Source of the DNA: Didymella arachidicola
Lineage: Eukaryota > Ascomycota > Dothideomycetes > Pleosporales > Didymellaceae
Length of the DNA stretch: 64,000 nt
NCBI GenBank assembly: GCA_016630955.3
Contig: CM049991.1
Span: forward strand, 1,488,001 to 1,552,000
Direction of reading: 5' to 3'
Below are positions 43,545-53,918 of the stretch, piece after piece. Numbering within the stretch: position 1 is the first letter of the stretch; each line of letters starts with the position of its first letter. Both the position numbers and the translations under genes were made by a program. The notes beneath the pieces were generated by a model that ran no database searches, was not told where the DNA came from, and saw only the letters and a program-made list of their open reading frames with translations.

Positions 43545-46500
43545 ATGGTTGGCCTCACGTCCGCCGCTGGTGTCGTTGGATTCCTCTCAGAGCCCGACCC
43601 AGCTCTACGGTCATTCGCCCTGCGTCAGCTGAACGACCAGATCGACCTGCTGTGGCCAGAAGTCGCGGGCTCTGTTAGTCAGATGTAAGAGTCCTCTCAT
43701 CTAAACTGTCTGCCCGCAGCACCTGGTACAGTCTCAGCTACTAACGTGTGCGTCATAGTGAGGCGCTCTACGAAGATGAGTCGTTCCCTGAGCGCGAGCT
43801 CGCCGCGCTTGTAGCAGCAAAGGTCTACTACCAGCTGCAAGAGTACAATGAGAGCATGGTCTTTGCGCTCGGTGCTGGCAAGCTCCTGGACATTCACAAG
43901 GCTGGTGAATTCGAGGAGACAATACTGGGTAAGCAGACAGCCAGTCTAGGACAGAGCGCGTTTTCAGATGCTATACCTGGGCCTTGAACAGCAGGTTCTT
44001 TATATGTGCGAAGCTCAGTGGCTAACCTGCTGCTTCTAGCAAAATGCGTCGACACGTATATCGCCATGTCAGTTCTCCACAACCCACCTACCCCCGTCAG
44101 CAAAACAAACAACGGCCCCCTGCAGCTCAGCACCGCATTTCCCGCAAGCTCGGCAGGTGCTGCCAGTACTTCCGCTAGTCTGGCCTCGCCGATCACACCC
44201 TTCTCGCAGTCTGCGCTGCCATCGAAGTCGCTGCTTTCCCGAGAGGACTCCAGTACGTTCGACCCCACTACACCCGGTGGCGGCAATGCCGGTGTAGCTG
44301 GATCGCATCCCTCCCCCATGATTCTTCAGAGGAACGTCCAGAAGAACCTGCAAGCCACAATAAGACGGATATTCGAGAGCTGCTATGAGTCTGGCAATTA
44401 CAAGCAGGTCGTCGGTATTGCGATCGAGGCACGGAATTTGGAGGTCTTGCGCTCCTCGATTCTTCGAGCCAGCCAGGATGAAAAGAAGAAGGCAGGCAAG
44501 AAGGCAGCGACAGGCGCTCAAACACAGAGCGAGGAGTTGATGGAGTATGTTCTCGATATCTGTATGAATGTCGTTCAGGAGCGTGGACTCAGGAACGAGG
44601 TATGTTGCAATCGGGAAGTGATGGAATGCCGCAGACAGCTGACAGCTCCAGATTCTCCGCCTTATCCTCGACTTGCTCAACGATAACGAGATCCCTAACC
44701 CAGACTACTTCTCGATCGCCAAGTGCGTCACCTACCTTGACCAGCACTCGCTAGCTTCAAAGCTGGTCCGACAGTTGGTGGAACAGAGTGACGACAAGTC
44801 GCTCGCAACGGCATACCAGATCTCTTTTGACCTGTACGAGAATGGCACCCAGGAGTTCCTTGCGAAGGTCATGGCAGATCTGCCCGAGGACGAGGAGCCG
44901 AAGCCTGACAGCGGCGACGCGTCCGAAGCGAAGGAGTCTGACTCTCTTCTCGCGGGCGCAGACACAAGCAACAAGTCTGGCAGCGATCACGGCAAGGCGT
45001 ACAGCTCTGTGCGCTCCATTCTTCGTGGAACAAAGAGCATCGAGCTCAACCTCGAGTTTCTTTACAGGAACAATCACACCGACAAGTCTGTTCTGAACAA
45101 GATCCGCGACAGCCTCGAGGCACGGAGCTCAATCTTCCACAGCAGCGTCACATTCGCAAACGCGTTCATGAACGCCGGCACGACCAACGACACATTCTTC
45201 CGCGAGAACTTGGACTGGTTGGGCAAGGCAGTGAACTGGTCGAAATTCTCGGCGACTGCTGCTCTGGGTGTCATCCACCGCGGCAACATTACACAAGGCC
45301 AGAAGTTGCTAGACCCGTACCTGCCCAAGGACAGCGTTTCATCTGGCTCTCACTACGAGCAGGGTGGATCTCTCTATGCTCTTGGTCTAATCTACGCCAA
45401 CCACGGCAGCAATGTGCTAGACTACCTCGTCAAGCAATTTAAGGAAGCGCAGGAGGAGGTCATCCAGCACGGTGGCGCGCTTGGTGTTGGTGTTGCTGGT
45501 ATGGCTACAGGATCTGAGGAGATCTTTGACGCCTTCAAGACCGTTCTGTACTCCGACTCGGCTGTCAACGGTGAGGCTGTTGGTCTTTCAATGGGTCTTG
45601 TCATGCTTGGTACAGGCAGCATCAAGGCTCTCGAGGACATGATCCAGTACGCACACGACACGCAACACGAGAAGATTGTCCGCGGTCTCGCCATGGGCAT
45701 GGCGCTCATCATGTACGCCCGCCAGGAGGCTGCCGATGAGCTGATCAACGGCCTGCTGGACGACCCAGACCCAACTCTGCGTTACGGAGGTATCATGACG
45801 ATCGCTCTGGCGTACTGCGGCACAGGTAGCAACAAGGCGGTCCGCAGATTATTGCATGTCGCTGTCAGCGATGTCAGCGATGATGTCCGTCGCGTAGCAG
45901 TCATGAGCTTGGGTTTCGTGCTGTTCAGAAAGCCCGGCAGCGTGCCTCGCATGGTCGAGCTGCTTTCTGAGTCATACAACCCTCATGTCCGCTACGGAGC
46001 CACCATGGCTCTTGGTATCGCCTGTGCTGGAACCGGCCTTCCTGAGGCAGTCGACCTGTTGGAGCCCATGATGAAGGACTCAACAGACTTCGTACGCCAG
46101 GGTGCTTTGATTGCGCTCGCCATGATCATGGTGCAGCAAAATGAAGCCATGAACCCCAAGGTTGCATCGATCAGAAAGCAGCTCACAAAGATCATTGGTG
46201 ACCGCCACGAGGACGCAATGGCCAAGATGGGTTGTGCGCTTGCTCTGGGTATCATTGATGCCGGTGGTCGCAACTGCACAATCGGCCTGCAGACGCCGAC
46301 CGGCAATCTCAACATGGCTGCCATCGTCGGTATGGCTGTGTTCACACAGTACTGGTACTGGTTCCCTCTCACACATTTCCTGTCGCTCAGCTTCACACCG
46401 ACGGCCATCATCGGCGTCGACCAGGACCTCCAGATTCCCGCCTTCAACTTCCACAGCAACACGCGGCCAAGTATGTTCGACTACCCACCAGAGACGGAGG

Positions 46501-47144
46501 TCAAGACTGAGGAGGCGCCCGAGAAGGTCAAGACTGCTGTCCTGTCGACAACCGCACAGGATAAGCGCCGACGGATGGTCAAGGAGCGTCAGCGCCGTAG
46601 GGAGAGCATGGATGTTGACACACCTGCGACACCCAAGCCCGCTGACGACGAGAAGATGGACCTTGATGAGGACAAGAAGGACGACGAAAAGGCGGAAGGT
46701 GGCGCACCAGAGTCACCCAAGAAGAAGGTCGAGAAGGAGAAGGTTGGCTACGAGCTGGGTAACATGTCGCGTGTCCTGCCTCCCCAGGTGAAACACATTA
46801 CGTTCCCTGGGGACCGCTTCATTCCAGTCAAGAAGGTTAGTCTAGTCACGTCGGCCGCTGCACGTTGTATACTAACTCGAGCGCAGCCAACTCTCGGAGT
46901 GATCCTTCTTACCGACACCAGGCCCTCGGAGGACAAGGAGCTGCTCGAGCTCAAGGTCAAGAAGGCAGCGCCAGCACCTGCACCTGGTGCTACAGGGTCG
47001 TCTGGCGATGATGCACCTGACGGCGTCGAAGAGATGGAGACATCTGACGCAACAGACAACCTCGTAGACGAGGGCGATGACGAGGCAACGGTGCCTGGGG
47101 ACTTTGAGTACGAGTCAGACACGAACCCCAATGACAGCGAGTAG
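43545..47144 (+). CDS. RPN2: 26S proteasome regulatory subunit Rpn2 (PSMD1)
   Basis: Five exons: 43545-43684, 43759-43928, 44040-44599, 44652-46835 and 46887-47144; 1103 aa. The start MVGLTSAAGVVGFLSEPDPA suits the Rpn2 N-terminal helical repeats. The core (from about 45450) is a run of proteasome/cyclosome repeats such as GGALGVGVAGMATGSEEIFD, RGLAMGMALIMYARQEAADE, RYGGIMTIALAYCGTG and RYGATMALGIACAGTG, forming the toroid of the base complex. The C-terminal part is charged (KKDDEKAEGGAPESPKKKVE) and ends acidic, as in fungal Rpn2, which anchors ubiquitin-receptor Rpn13. Intron 4 (51 nt) is stop-free in frame, so an intron-blind reading would add 17 residues (VSLVTSAAARC...). Confidence 0.95.
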
Positions 47145-47388
47145 ATGACGATGGAGGGTGGTTGTAGTAACCTTCTTGGAGACAGCGGTTGTCTGCAATG
47201 ATCTCAGGCGTGGGAGGTCATAGGGCCACTTTCTCAGCCTGCTTAGATGTACAATAGCCCATGCGGTCTAGTAGAATTCAAGCATAGTTGTTCGTTTTTT
47301 ATGGTTGTGTTTGATGGCGGCTACTTGATAATCATGTCAAGTCGACTGGACGGCGCGTTGCGGCCTCGGCGTTCCGGGCTTGGCCGAA

Positions 47389-49002
47389 ATGCAGCCGCAT
47401 GGAAAAGTCCCATGGCATGAGCTGCGCGCCGCAACGCCGTCCCATGCCGCCATGAGCCTTCGACCAGGGCTGCCACGCTCCCTCGCCGGCCGCGATGCGA
47501 ATACCGTATGTCTGCAATGCTGGCGGAAGCTGGGCCGGACGCCATTGCCTCGGCGACCAGCCTTCTCGACCATGCCGTCACAGCGGTCCGGCGCGGTCGC
47601 CGCAGGAAAGAGCAGGAATTCGTTCAGCAAGGACTTCTTCGGCAAGAACTCGCTGTTGAAGGAGACGTTCTGGCAGCCGCGCAGAGAGCTGCAGAGCTCC
47701 ATTGCGGCTGTGAAGACTGTCGAGACGAGCGGCGCCGGCTCAGCACAGCACGACGCAGCCTCGACAAGCACACCGACAACACCAGACGACGTACTACCGC
47801 ACCGGCGGCGGAAGCGCGCCAAAGAAGCGGCCGCCCAAAGCACACCACAGGCCCCAGAAGGCACCGAAGCCTACCCCATCCCCCTCGACGCCTCGGCGCG
47901 CCTCGCCGACCGCGCAGCTTCCCAAACGAGCCTCAAGCGCCTCTTCTTCACATACCTCTCGCTCTCCAAACCGCGCCTCTCCTTCCTCGTCGTCCTCACC
48001 GCCACCGCCACATACTCGCTCTACCCCGTCCCCCAGCTCCTCAGCACCGCCGCAACCGCCACCCCCTCCCTCAGCGCTCTCACCCTGCTCTTCCTCACCA
48101 CGGGCACCGCCCTCTGCAGCGCCTCGGCAAACGCATTCAACATGCTCATGGAGCCCAAATTCGACGCCCAAATGTCGCGCACCCGCAACCGGCCCCTCGT
48201 CCGCAACCTCATCTCCCCTCGCGGCGCCGCCGTCTTCGCGGTCGCGTGTGGTGTAGCGGGGACAGCTGCCCTCCTCTTCGGCGTCAATCCGACAACCGCC
48301 TTCCTCGGCGCCGCCAACATTGCGCTCTACGCCGCCGTCTACACACCGCTAAAGCGCATCTCGGTGCTCAACACCTGGGTTGGCGCTGTTGTCGGCGGGC
48401 TGCCGCCGCTCATGGGCTGGACGGCCGCGGCGTCGCAGTACGCGCACGACGGGACGTGGGACGAGCTTTTGTTCAGCGCGGGGAGCGTCGGGGGCTGGCT
48501 GGCCGCTGCGCTGCTCTTCGCGTGGCAATTCCCCCATTTCAACTCGCTCTCGTGGTCCATCCGCGACGAGTACAAAAACGCAGGCTACCGCATGCTGGCC
48601 TGGGTCCACCCCCGCCGCAACGGCCGCGTCGCGCTGCGCTACGCCCTGCTCATGTTCCCCATCTGCTTTGCGCTGTCGCTCGTGGGCGTCACCGATCCGT
48701 CGTACGTTGTGACGAGCAGCGTGGTGAATGGCTGGATGGCGCACCGCGCGTGGCTGTTTTGGAAGTTTGATGGCCATCGGGGGACGGCGCGCGCGCTGTT
48801 CTGGGCCAGTGTGTGGCATTTGCCGGTTGTCATGGTGTTGGCCATGGTGCAGAAGAAGGGGCTTGGGGAGAGGGTATGGCGGGGTGTGGTTGGGTGGGAT
48901 GAGGGCGAGGACGACGAGGATGCGTTTTACTACGAGGCCGGGGATGATGAGGAGGCGGAGAGGGAGTATGCGACGAGGCATGCTGGGGCGAAGACGGCGT
49001 GA
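47389..49002 (+). CDS. COX10: protoheme IX farnesyltransferase (heme O synthase), mitochondrial
   Basis: Single exon, 537 aa from ATG 47389 (alternative ATG at 47452, MSLRPGLPRSLAG, whose start looks more like a presequence). The N-terminal 170 residues are basic and Ser/Ala-rich, consistent with mitochondrial import. The UbiA-type prenyltransferase domain starts near YLSLSKPRLSFLVVLTATAT. It has the first metal-binding motif NAFNMLMEPKFDAQMSRTRN (N-x3-...-D-x2-M-x-R-T), the RPLVR that follows, and a second cluster SLSWSIRDEYKNAGYRML. About eight membrane segments are visible. The enzyme adds farnesyl to heme b to make heme O for cytochrome oxidase. The acidic C-terminal tail (DEGEDDEDAFYYE) is unusual and probably faces the matrix. 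Confidence 0.95.
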   Translation: MQPHGKVPWHELRAATPSHAAMSLRPGLPRSLAGRDANTVCLQCWRKLGRTPLPRRPAFSTMPSQRSGAVAAGKSRNSFSKDFFGKNSLLKETFWQPRRELQSSIAAVKTVETSGAGSAQHDAASTSTPTTPDDVLPHRRRKRAKEAAAQSTPQAPEGTEAYPIPLDASARLADRAASQTSLKRLFFTYLSLSKPRLSFLVVLTATATYSLYPVPQLLSTAATATPSLSALTLLFLTTGTALCSASANAFNMLMEPKFDAQMSRTRNRPLVRNLISPRGAAVFAVACGVAGTAALLFGVNPTTAFLGAANIALYAAVYTPLKRISVLNTWVGAVVGGLPPLMGWTAAASQYAHDGTWDELLFSAGSVGGWLAAALLFAWQFPHFNSLSWSIRDEYKNAGYRMLAWVHPRRNGRVALRYALLMFPICFALSLVGVTDPSYVVTSSVVNGWMAHRAWLFWKFDGHRGTARALFWASVWHLPVVMVLAMVQKKGLGERVWRGVVGWDEGEDDEDAFYYEAGDDEEAEREYATRHAGAKTA

Positions 49003-49256
49003 CATGTAACCTTTTTTGTGTATCATATGTTATGCATACCATGAGCCTTTGAAGCAAGTTATTTCCATGTGTTCCTCTTTTTCACAAGTTGTACGAGCAA
49101 GTCTTCCCGTTTGATGTGCATCGTCTGGACGTCTGGAAACCGCACTGGTGGACTCGGATCACATTGCATACACGGCATTCCATCCAGGTACTATACACTC
49201 GCATCCCCCCCTCCACCCTCTCCATCCCATCTCCCTCCCTTCTTACTATCCACGAC
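49003..49256. other. short intergenic region between converging genes
   Basis: The 3' ends of Cox10 (+) and Smc1 (-) face each other with about 250 bp between. No feature seen. Confidence 0.5.
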
Positions 49257-52200
49257 TCACGCAGGATATTTCCTCAGCTGCACCACATTAGCATCACCAC
49301 ACTGCAAGTAGGGAGCGATAGAAAGAAAACTCACATCCAACGACAAATACCTCGACGTCATCCTGGCCTGATCGCGCATAACCCCGACCAACGTCTCGCT
49401 CTCCTGGAAAAACCCGGCCTTGAGCGAAATAACAATAAACTGCATCCCCGGGCTCGCATGCTCGCGCACATACTTTGCGACACGCGATACGTTTACGTTG
49501 TCCAGCGCGGCGTCTACTTCGTCGAGCACGAAGAAGGGGGAGGGCTGGTAGCTGTGTATGGCGAAGAGCAGGGCGAGGGCCGCGATGGTTTTCTCGCCGC
49601 CGGAGAGGTGCTCCATGTCCCTGAAACGTTTTAGCGGGGGCATGGCGTGGTATTTCAGGCCGGCGAGGTAGGGTTCGGTCGAGTCTTCCATGTCGAGGTA
49701 GGCTTGCCCGCCGAGGGGGAACTGGGGGGATTTGGTGAGGTCTTTGTAGGTCCCGCCGATGGTGTCGGAGATGTGTGTGAAAGCTTTCATGAAGAGGGCG
49801 TGGCGGCGGTCTTTGATGTCTTCGAATGCTTTTTTGGCGGCGAGGGCGCGTTTGCGGGTCTGCGCGAAGGAGGCGTCGAGGGCGGCGAGGCGGGATTCGG
49901 TGGCGGCGAGGCGGTCGCCGGCGCGCATGTTGGGGGTTGCTTTGGAGATGTCGGTGTCGAGGCGGGTGATGGTGTCTGTGAGGCGCTGTTCAGTTGTGCG
50001 GAGGGCGGTTAGGAGGGCGGATTGGGCGGCGGAGTCGTCCGAGTCGGAGGCTTCAAGGATCTCGGTGAGCTCTGTTCGTAGCTCTTCTTCGAGCTCGTCA
50101 AAGTCGATTTCGATGCCGTAGTCGTCGATCTCGGGCTGTTGGATCTGCGTGTTGTCCTCCTCGTCGACGTCCATGGAGTCTACGTCGGGGCGGGGAAGGT
50201 CGGTCATGGGCAGCGAGGTGAGAGGCCGGGAGTCTGGAGTGAGGGGGATCTTGATCTCGTTTACTCTGCACTCCTTGAGCGTGTTGTATCGGTTTGTTGC
50301 GCTGGTCTTGATCTTGGCTTCTTCGCTGTCGACCGCCCGGAGGACGTTCTTGACCTTTTCGTTGCGGTGGTCCAGAATGCGGCGCGCCTCCCTGACTGCA
50401 AGAGCGCGTTCTGTCAGCTTCGCTTCCAGCGCCTCGCGCTTCTCTTGTAGCTCCTCCAGCTCGGCCTGCAAGACGTCTATCGAGCTCTGCAGCTCTTCTT
50501 GCTTCTCCCGGTGCTCGGCTAGTTGCTCGTCGATGCGTTTGATCTTGTCTTCAGCGGTGGCGAGACGCTCCTCGACACCACGGAGCGAGGCTTCGAGCTG
50601 CTTCAGGAGGAATTGGAGCTTGCTGCGCTGACGAGTGAACTCGAGACGCTTCTCAGCAGCTTCTTGCTGGACTGTGCCCTGCTGGTCCTCGTAGTCGCGG
50701 ATCGATGCGTATCCGAGTCTCTGGCAGAAGGCGGCGAAGACGCTGTCTGTGACCTGGTCGACCGAGTCTTGGAAGCCTTTGAGCTCGGCCTCCCTATTCC
50801 GGAGTCGTTGTGTCTGCTGATCGTAATTTGGCCGCACCCCTCTGAGCTCGCTCTTGTGGTGTGTGAGCTCCTTCTTCACGCTGTCGATGTTGCGGGCGAG
50901 AGCCTTGGCCTCATCCTGCGCGCGCCTGACTTGGTCACTCAGGTCTAGCAACTCGACCTCGAGGGTCTGCTCTTGCTGTCGTGAGCTTTCTAGTTTGGGG
51001 AGGTTGGCAAGCTCCTTCTGTAACGAGTCGACACGGTCGCGAAGTGTCTGGTAGGACTTCTCGTCCCACGACTGCTCGCCGCCGTCGTCGTCGCGATCGA
51101 GCTCACCACCAGTCTGAGTACCACCCTTGCTGATGACACGGCCGTCGAGTGTGACGGCCTTTGCTTGTATGCGACGCTCGTATCTCAGCTCCTTTGCAAT
51201 CTTCTCGGTGTCGCAGACCATGGTGCTACCGCACGCGGCTGTCATTGCGCGCTCGTGCTTGGGCTCGTAGTTGATGCAATCGATAGCCAGGCGCATGCCC
51301 TTGTGTGTGCCCTTTAGCTGCGGGTCGACGGCCTTGATCTGGATGGAGTCGAGGGGATCAAAGGACATGATGCCGATGCGCTCCTGCTTCAGGTAGGCGA
51401 TGCACTCCTTGGCCGTGGCCTCGGTGTCGACGATGACGGTCTCCATCTGGGGTCCAAAGACGCGGCCCATGGCCTTGCGGAACTTGGCCTGCTTTGCGGA
51501 GAAGAGATCTCTGTACCTGCCGTGCACCTTGTCAGGACCGAGTCGCACGCGCAGGCGATCGATGGCCTTGCGAGCTTCTTGCTGCTTTCGCGATTCGCGG
51601 CGGCTGCCTTCGACTATGCTCAGCTGCGTGGCGGCCTCTTGCAGCATCTGGTTTTTTTCCTGGTAGGTCAGCTCGAGCTGTCGGCGATCGGAGCGCAGCT
51701 TGTCGAGCTCCTTTTGCTTGGAGTTTCTTGCCGACTCGAGCTCCTTGATCAGTGTCTTTTGCTCCTTCTGTCGGCCCTCGAGGCGAGCGAGATCTGCAGT
51801 GAGCCTCTCGACGGCCTTGTCGTGCGTGTCGACGCTCTGCTGCAGGTTCCTGACGTGATCGCGGTCTGTGTCGACCTCGCGCTTCAGACGGTCAATCTGC
51901 ATCTGGTCGGCGTGGGTCTGCTTGACCACGTCACCGCGCAGCCGGTTGTACTCTTCGAGGTCCTGCTGTGACAGTTCGCGGCCCTGTCTCTGGGAGGCGG
52001 CCCTGAAGTCGTCTTCCCACTTCTTCTCGGCTTTCTGCACGAGATCGAGATCCTTCTTGACCTTTTGGACGTGTTGCGCCTCGGTGTCGCGCTTCTTCTT
52101 GAGGTCGGCGAGGACAGCATCGTTCTTCTGGCGCTGGTGGTTGAGCAGGCGGATCGTCTCCTCGACAGGGGCCAGCTCGTTTGTGGTGTCCTCGATCTGC

Positions 52201-53290
52201 TTGTCCTTGTCCTTGATGCTGCGTTCTGTCTTTGTGACGTCGCGCTTGACTTTGGCCTCGGCCTGGCGCTCCTGCTCGTGCTTGTTGTGGTACTTTTCGA
52301 CGCTGCGCTTGTGCTCCTTGAGCTCTTCCTGGTGGGAGGCGATCCTGGTGCGCGACTTGTCCATGGTCTGCTGGTACAGGTACAGCTTCCAGAGGGTCTT
52401 TGTGACGAGGGCCTCGTCGCGCTCGGCCAGCTTGCGCTCGTACTCGTCGGCCTCGGCCTTTTGCTCCTGGTACGTCTTGAGCTCGCCGTTGATGCTGCGG
52501 CGCTCGTGCAGGAACTTGGCGTTGTCCTCGGTGGCAGCCTCGGCCTCGGCCTTGAGCCTGTCGTACTCGGGCTTCTTCTCGAGCGAGCCCGAGATGCGCT
52601 CGACCTGCTCGGTGAGCTTGTCCGGGGCCATTGTGGCGATCTTCTCGACGTCGCCCTGGAAGACGAGGAAGTTGCGGGCCTTGACGAGGATGCTGTGCTC
52701 TTCGAGGGCGCGGTTGTACTCGTTGGCGGTGACTTGGCGGCGGTTGATGCGGTACTCGCTGGCGCCGGAGGCGGTGATGGTGCGCTGCCACTCGTGCTCC
52801 TGCTCGGCGTCGTCCTCGTAGACGGCCTTGACCCAGGCGGTGTGGGGGGCTTCTGCGGGGGTGCTCGACTGGGTGTCGCCATTGTCCTGTGTGTCGCCGT
52901 TGGACTCGCCGTTCGTGTCGCCCTCGGTCGCCTCGGTCGCCTCGGTCGCCTCGGTCGCCTCGGTCGCCTCGGTCGCCTCGGTCGCCTCGGTCACAGTGCC
53001 ATCGGCGTTGACTCTGCCCTCGCGGATGATGCGGCCGCGGTAGACCAGGTCCTGCAGCTTGTCGGAGCGCAGCTGGGACGAGCGCACGCCCAGCACAAAC
53101 GAGATGGCGTCCATGCTGTTGGACTTGCCGGAGCCATTGGGGCCGATGATGGAGGTGAAGTACGAGTCGGCGAAGAGGAGCGTGTGGCGTCCGCGGTAGG
53201 ACTTGAAGTCTGAGCAGCCCGTCAGCAAGTGCAGGCCATCGCGCGCAGGCGGACTCTACTGTAGACTTCGAGGCGCACGAGCTTGCCCAT
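49257..53290 (-). CDS. SMC1: cohesin subunit Smc1
   Basis: Three exons on the minus strand: 53260-53290 (31 nt), 49335-53209 and 49257-49277 (21 nt); 1308 aa. The first exon restores MGKLVRLEVYNFKSYRGRHT. The Walker A is GPNGSGKSNSMDAISFVL, and two long coiled coils flank the hinge (about 51050-51550: GTQTGGELDRD, GKVHGRYRDLF). The C-terminal ABC signature LSGGEKTIAALALLFA is followed by Walker B FVLDEVDAALDN. The last exon gives LRKYPA, as in fungal Smc1. The final 57-nt intron is stop-free in frame. The N-terminal head loop carries a (TEA) repeat followed by acidic Gly/Asn-rich text, absent from animal Smc1. The protein pairs with Smc3 in sister-chromatid cohesion. The long plus-strand frame over it is a codon-bias shadow. 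Confidence 0.96.
52920..52996. repeat. 9-bp tandem repeat inside SMC1
   Basis: About eight copies of the unit gcctcggtc (read on the plus strand), encoding a Thr-Glu-Ala run in the variable loop of the Smc1 head domain. The copies are nearly identical, which suggests recent expansion or contraction by slippage. Confidence 0.85.
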
Positions 53291-53918
53291 GATGGCGGAG
53301 CTGAGCAGCCGGGGCGCGGTGTGTCGCGGTGTGTCGCGGTGCGTCGCGGTGCGTGGGGGGATTGGCCGTGGCAGCTGTCGCGGGGCCGTCCTGCGCGTCG
53401 ACGACGAGGCTCAGGTTCGCGCCGACGCGTCGGGCAGGGGACGAGCTTCCGACGAAGCGCCCGCCGTAGCTAGCCCCGACAGCCGCACAGCCAGGCTCCA
53501 CAGTGACATAACAGCCCCGTGCAGCAGCGCTGGCCGTCGTCGTGGCTCTTGGACGGGTTTTCTGGTTACTCTCTGGCCGTCGCCGTACACCGTGTTTCCT
53601 GCTAGACTTCATCACCACCGGCCAGACCACTGTCCGCGTGACTCGCTGCCCCCATCACGTCGCTGCAGCTGCCACATGCCCGCTTGCCAATCACCAGCTC
53701 CCCTTCTCCCACGATCCGTCTGCTCGCCCGCTCAAAGACGCGCCGCCCTCCAGCGTCGGCGCCTGCCCCGCACCGCCGTGTCATACGAACAGACGCAGCG
53801 CCGTTGTTTTGATAAGCTGATCGTCGCCACCGTACGCGCTTCCCTATGAAACCCTCGCGGCGCTCTCCTGCCATGGGCCTCAGGGACAGACAGACAGACA
53901 GACAGGCACTGACACACC
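53291..53918. promoter_or_regulatory. divergent promoter region of SMC1 and GPC1
   Basis: 628 bp of GC-rich sequence. Near the Smc1 side (53310-53356) are four degenerate copies of g(t/c)gtgtcgcggt-type decamers. Next to the GPC1 start, at about 53884-53907, lies a (CAGA)n tetranucleotide run in the leader. No gene is supported here despite several overlapping short frames. Confidence 0.4.

Noticed and set aside
52065..53213. 382-codon plus-strand frame over Smc1
   Set aside because: The Leu/Val-rich repetitive text is the reverse of coiled-coil codons; no family features.
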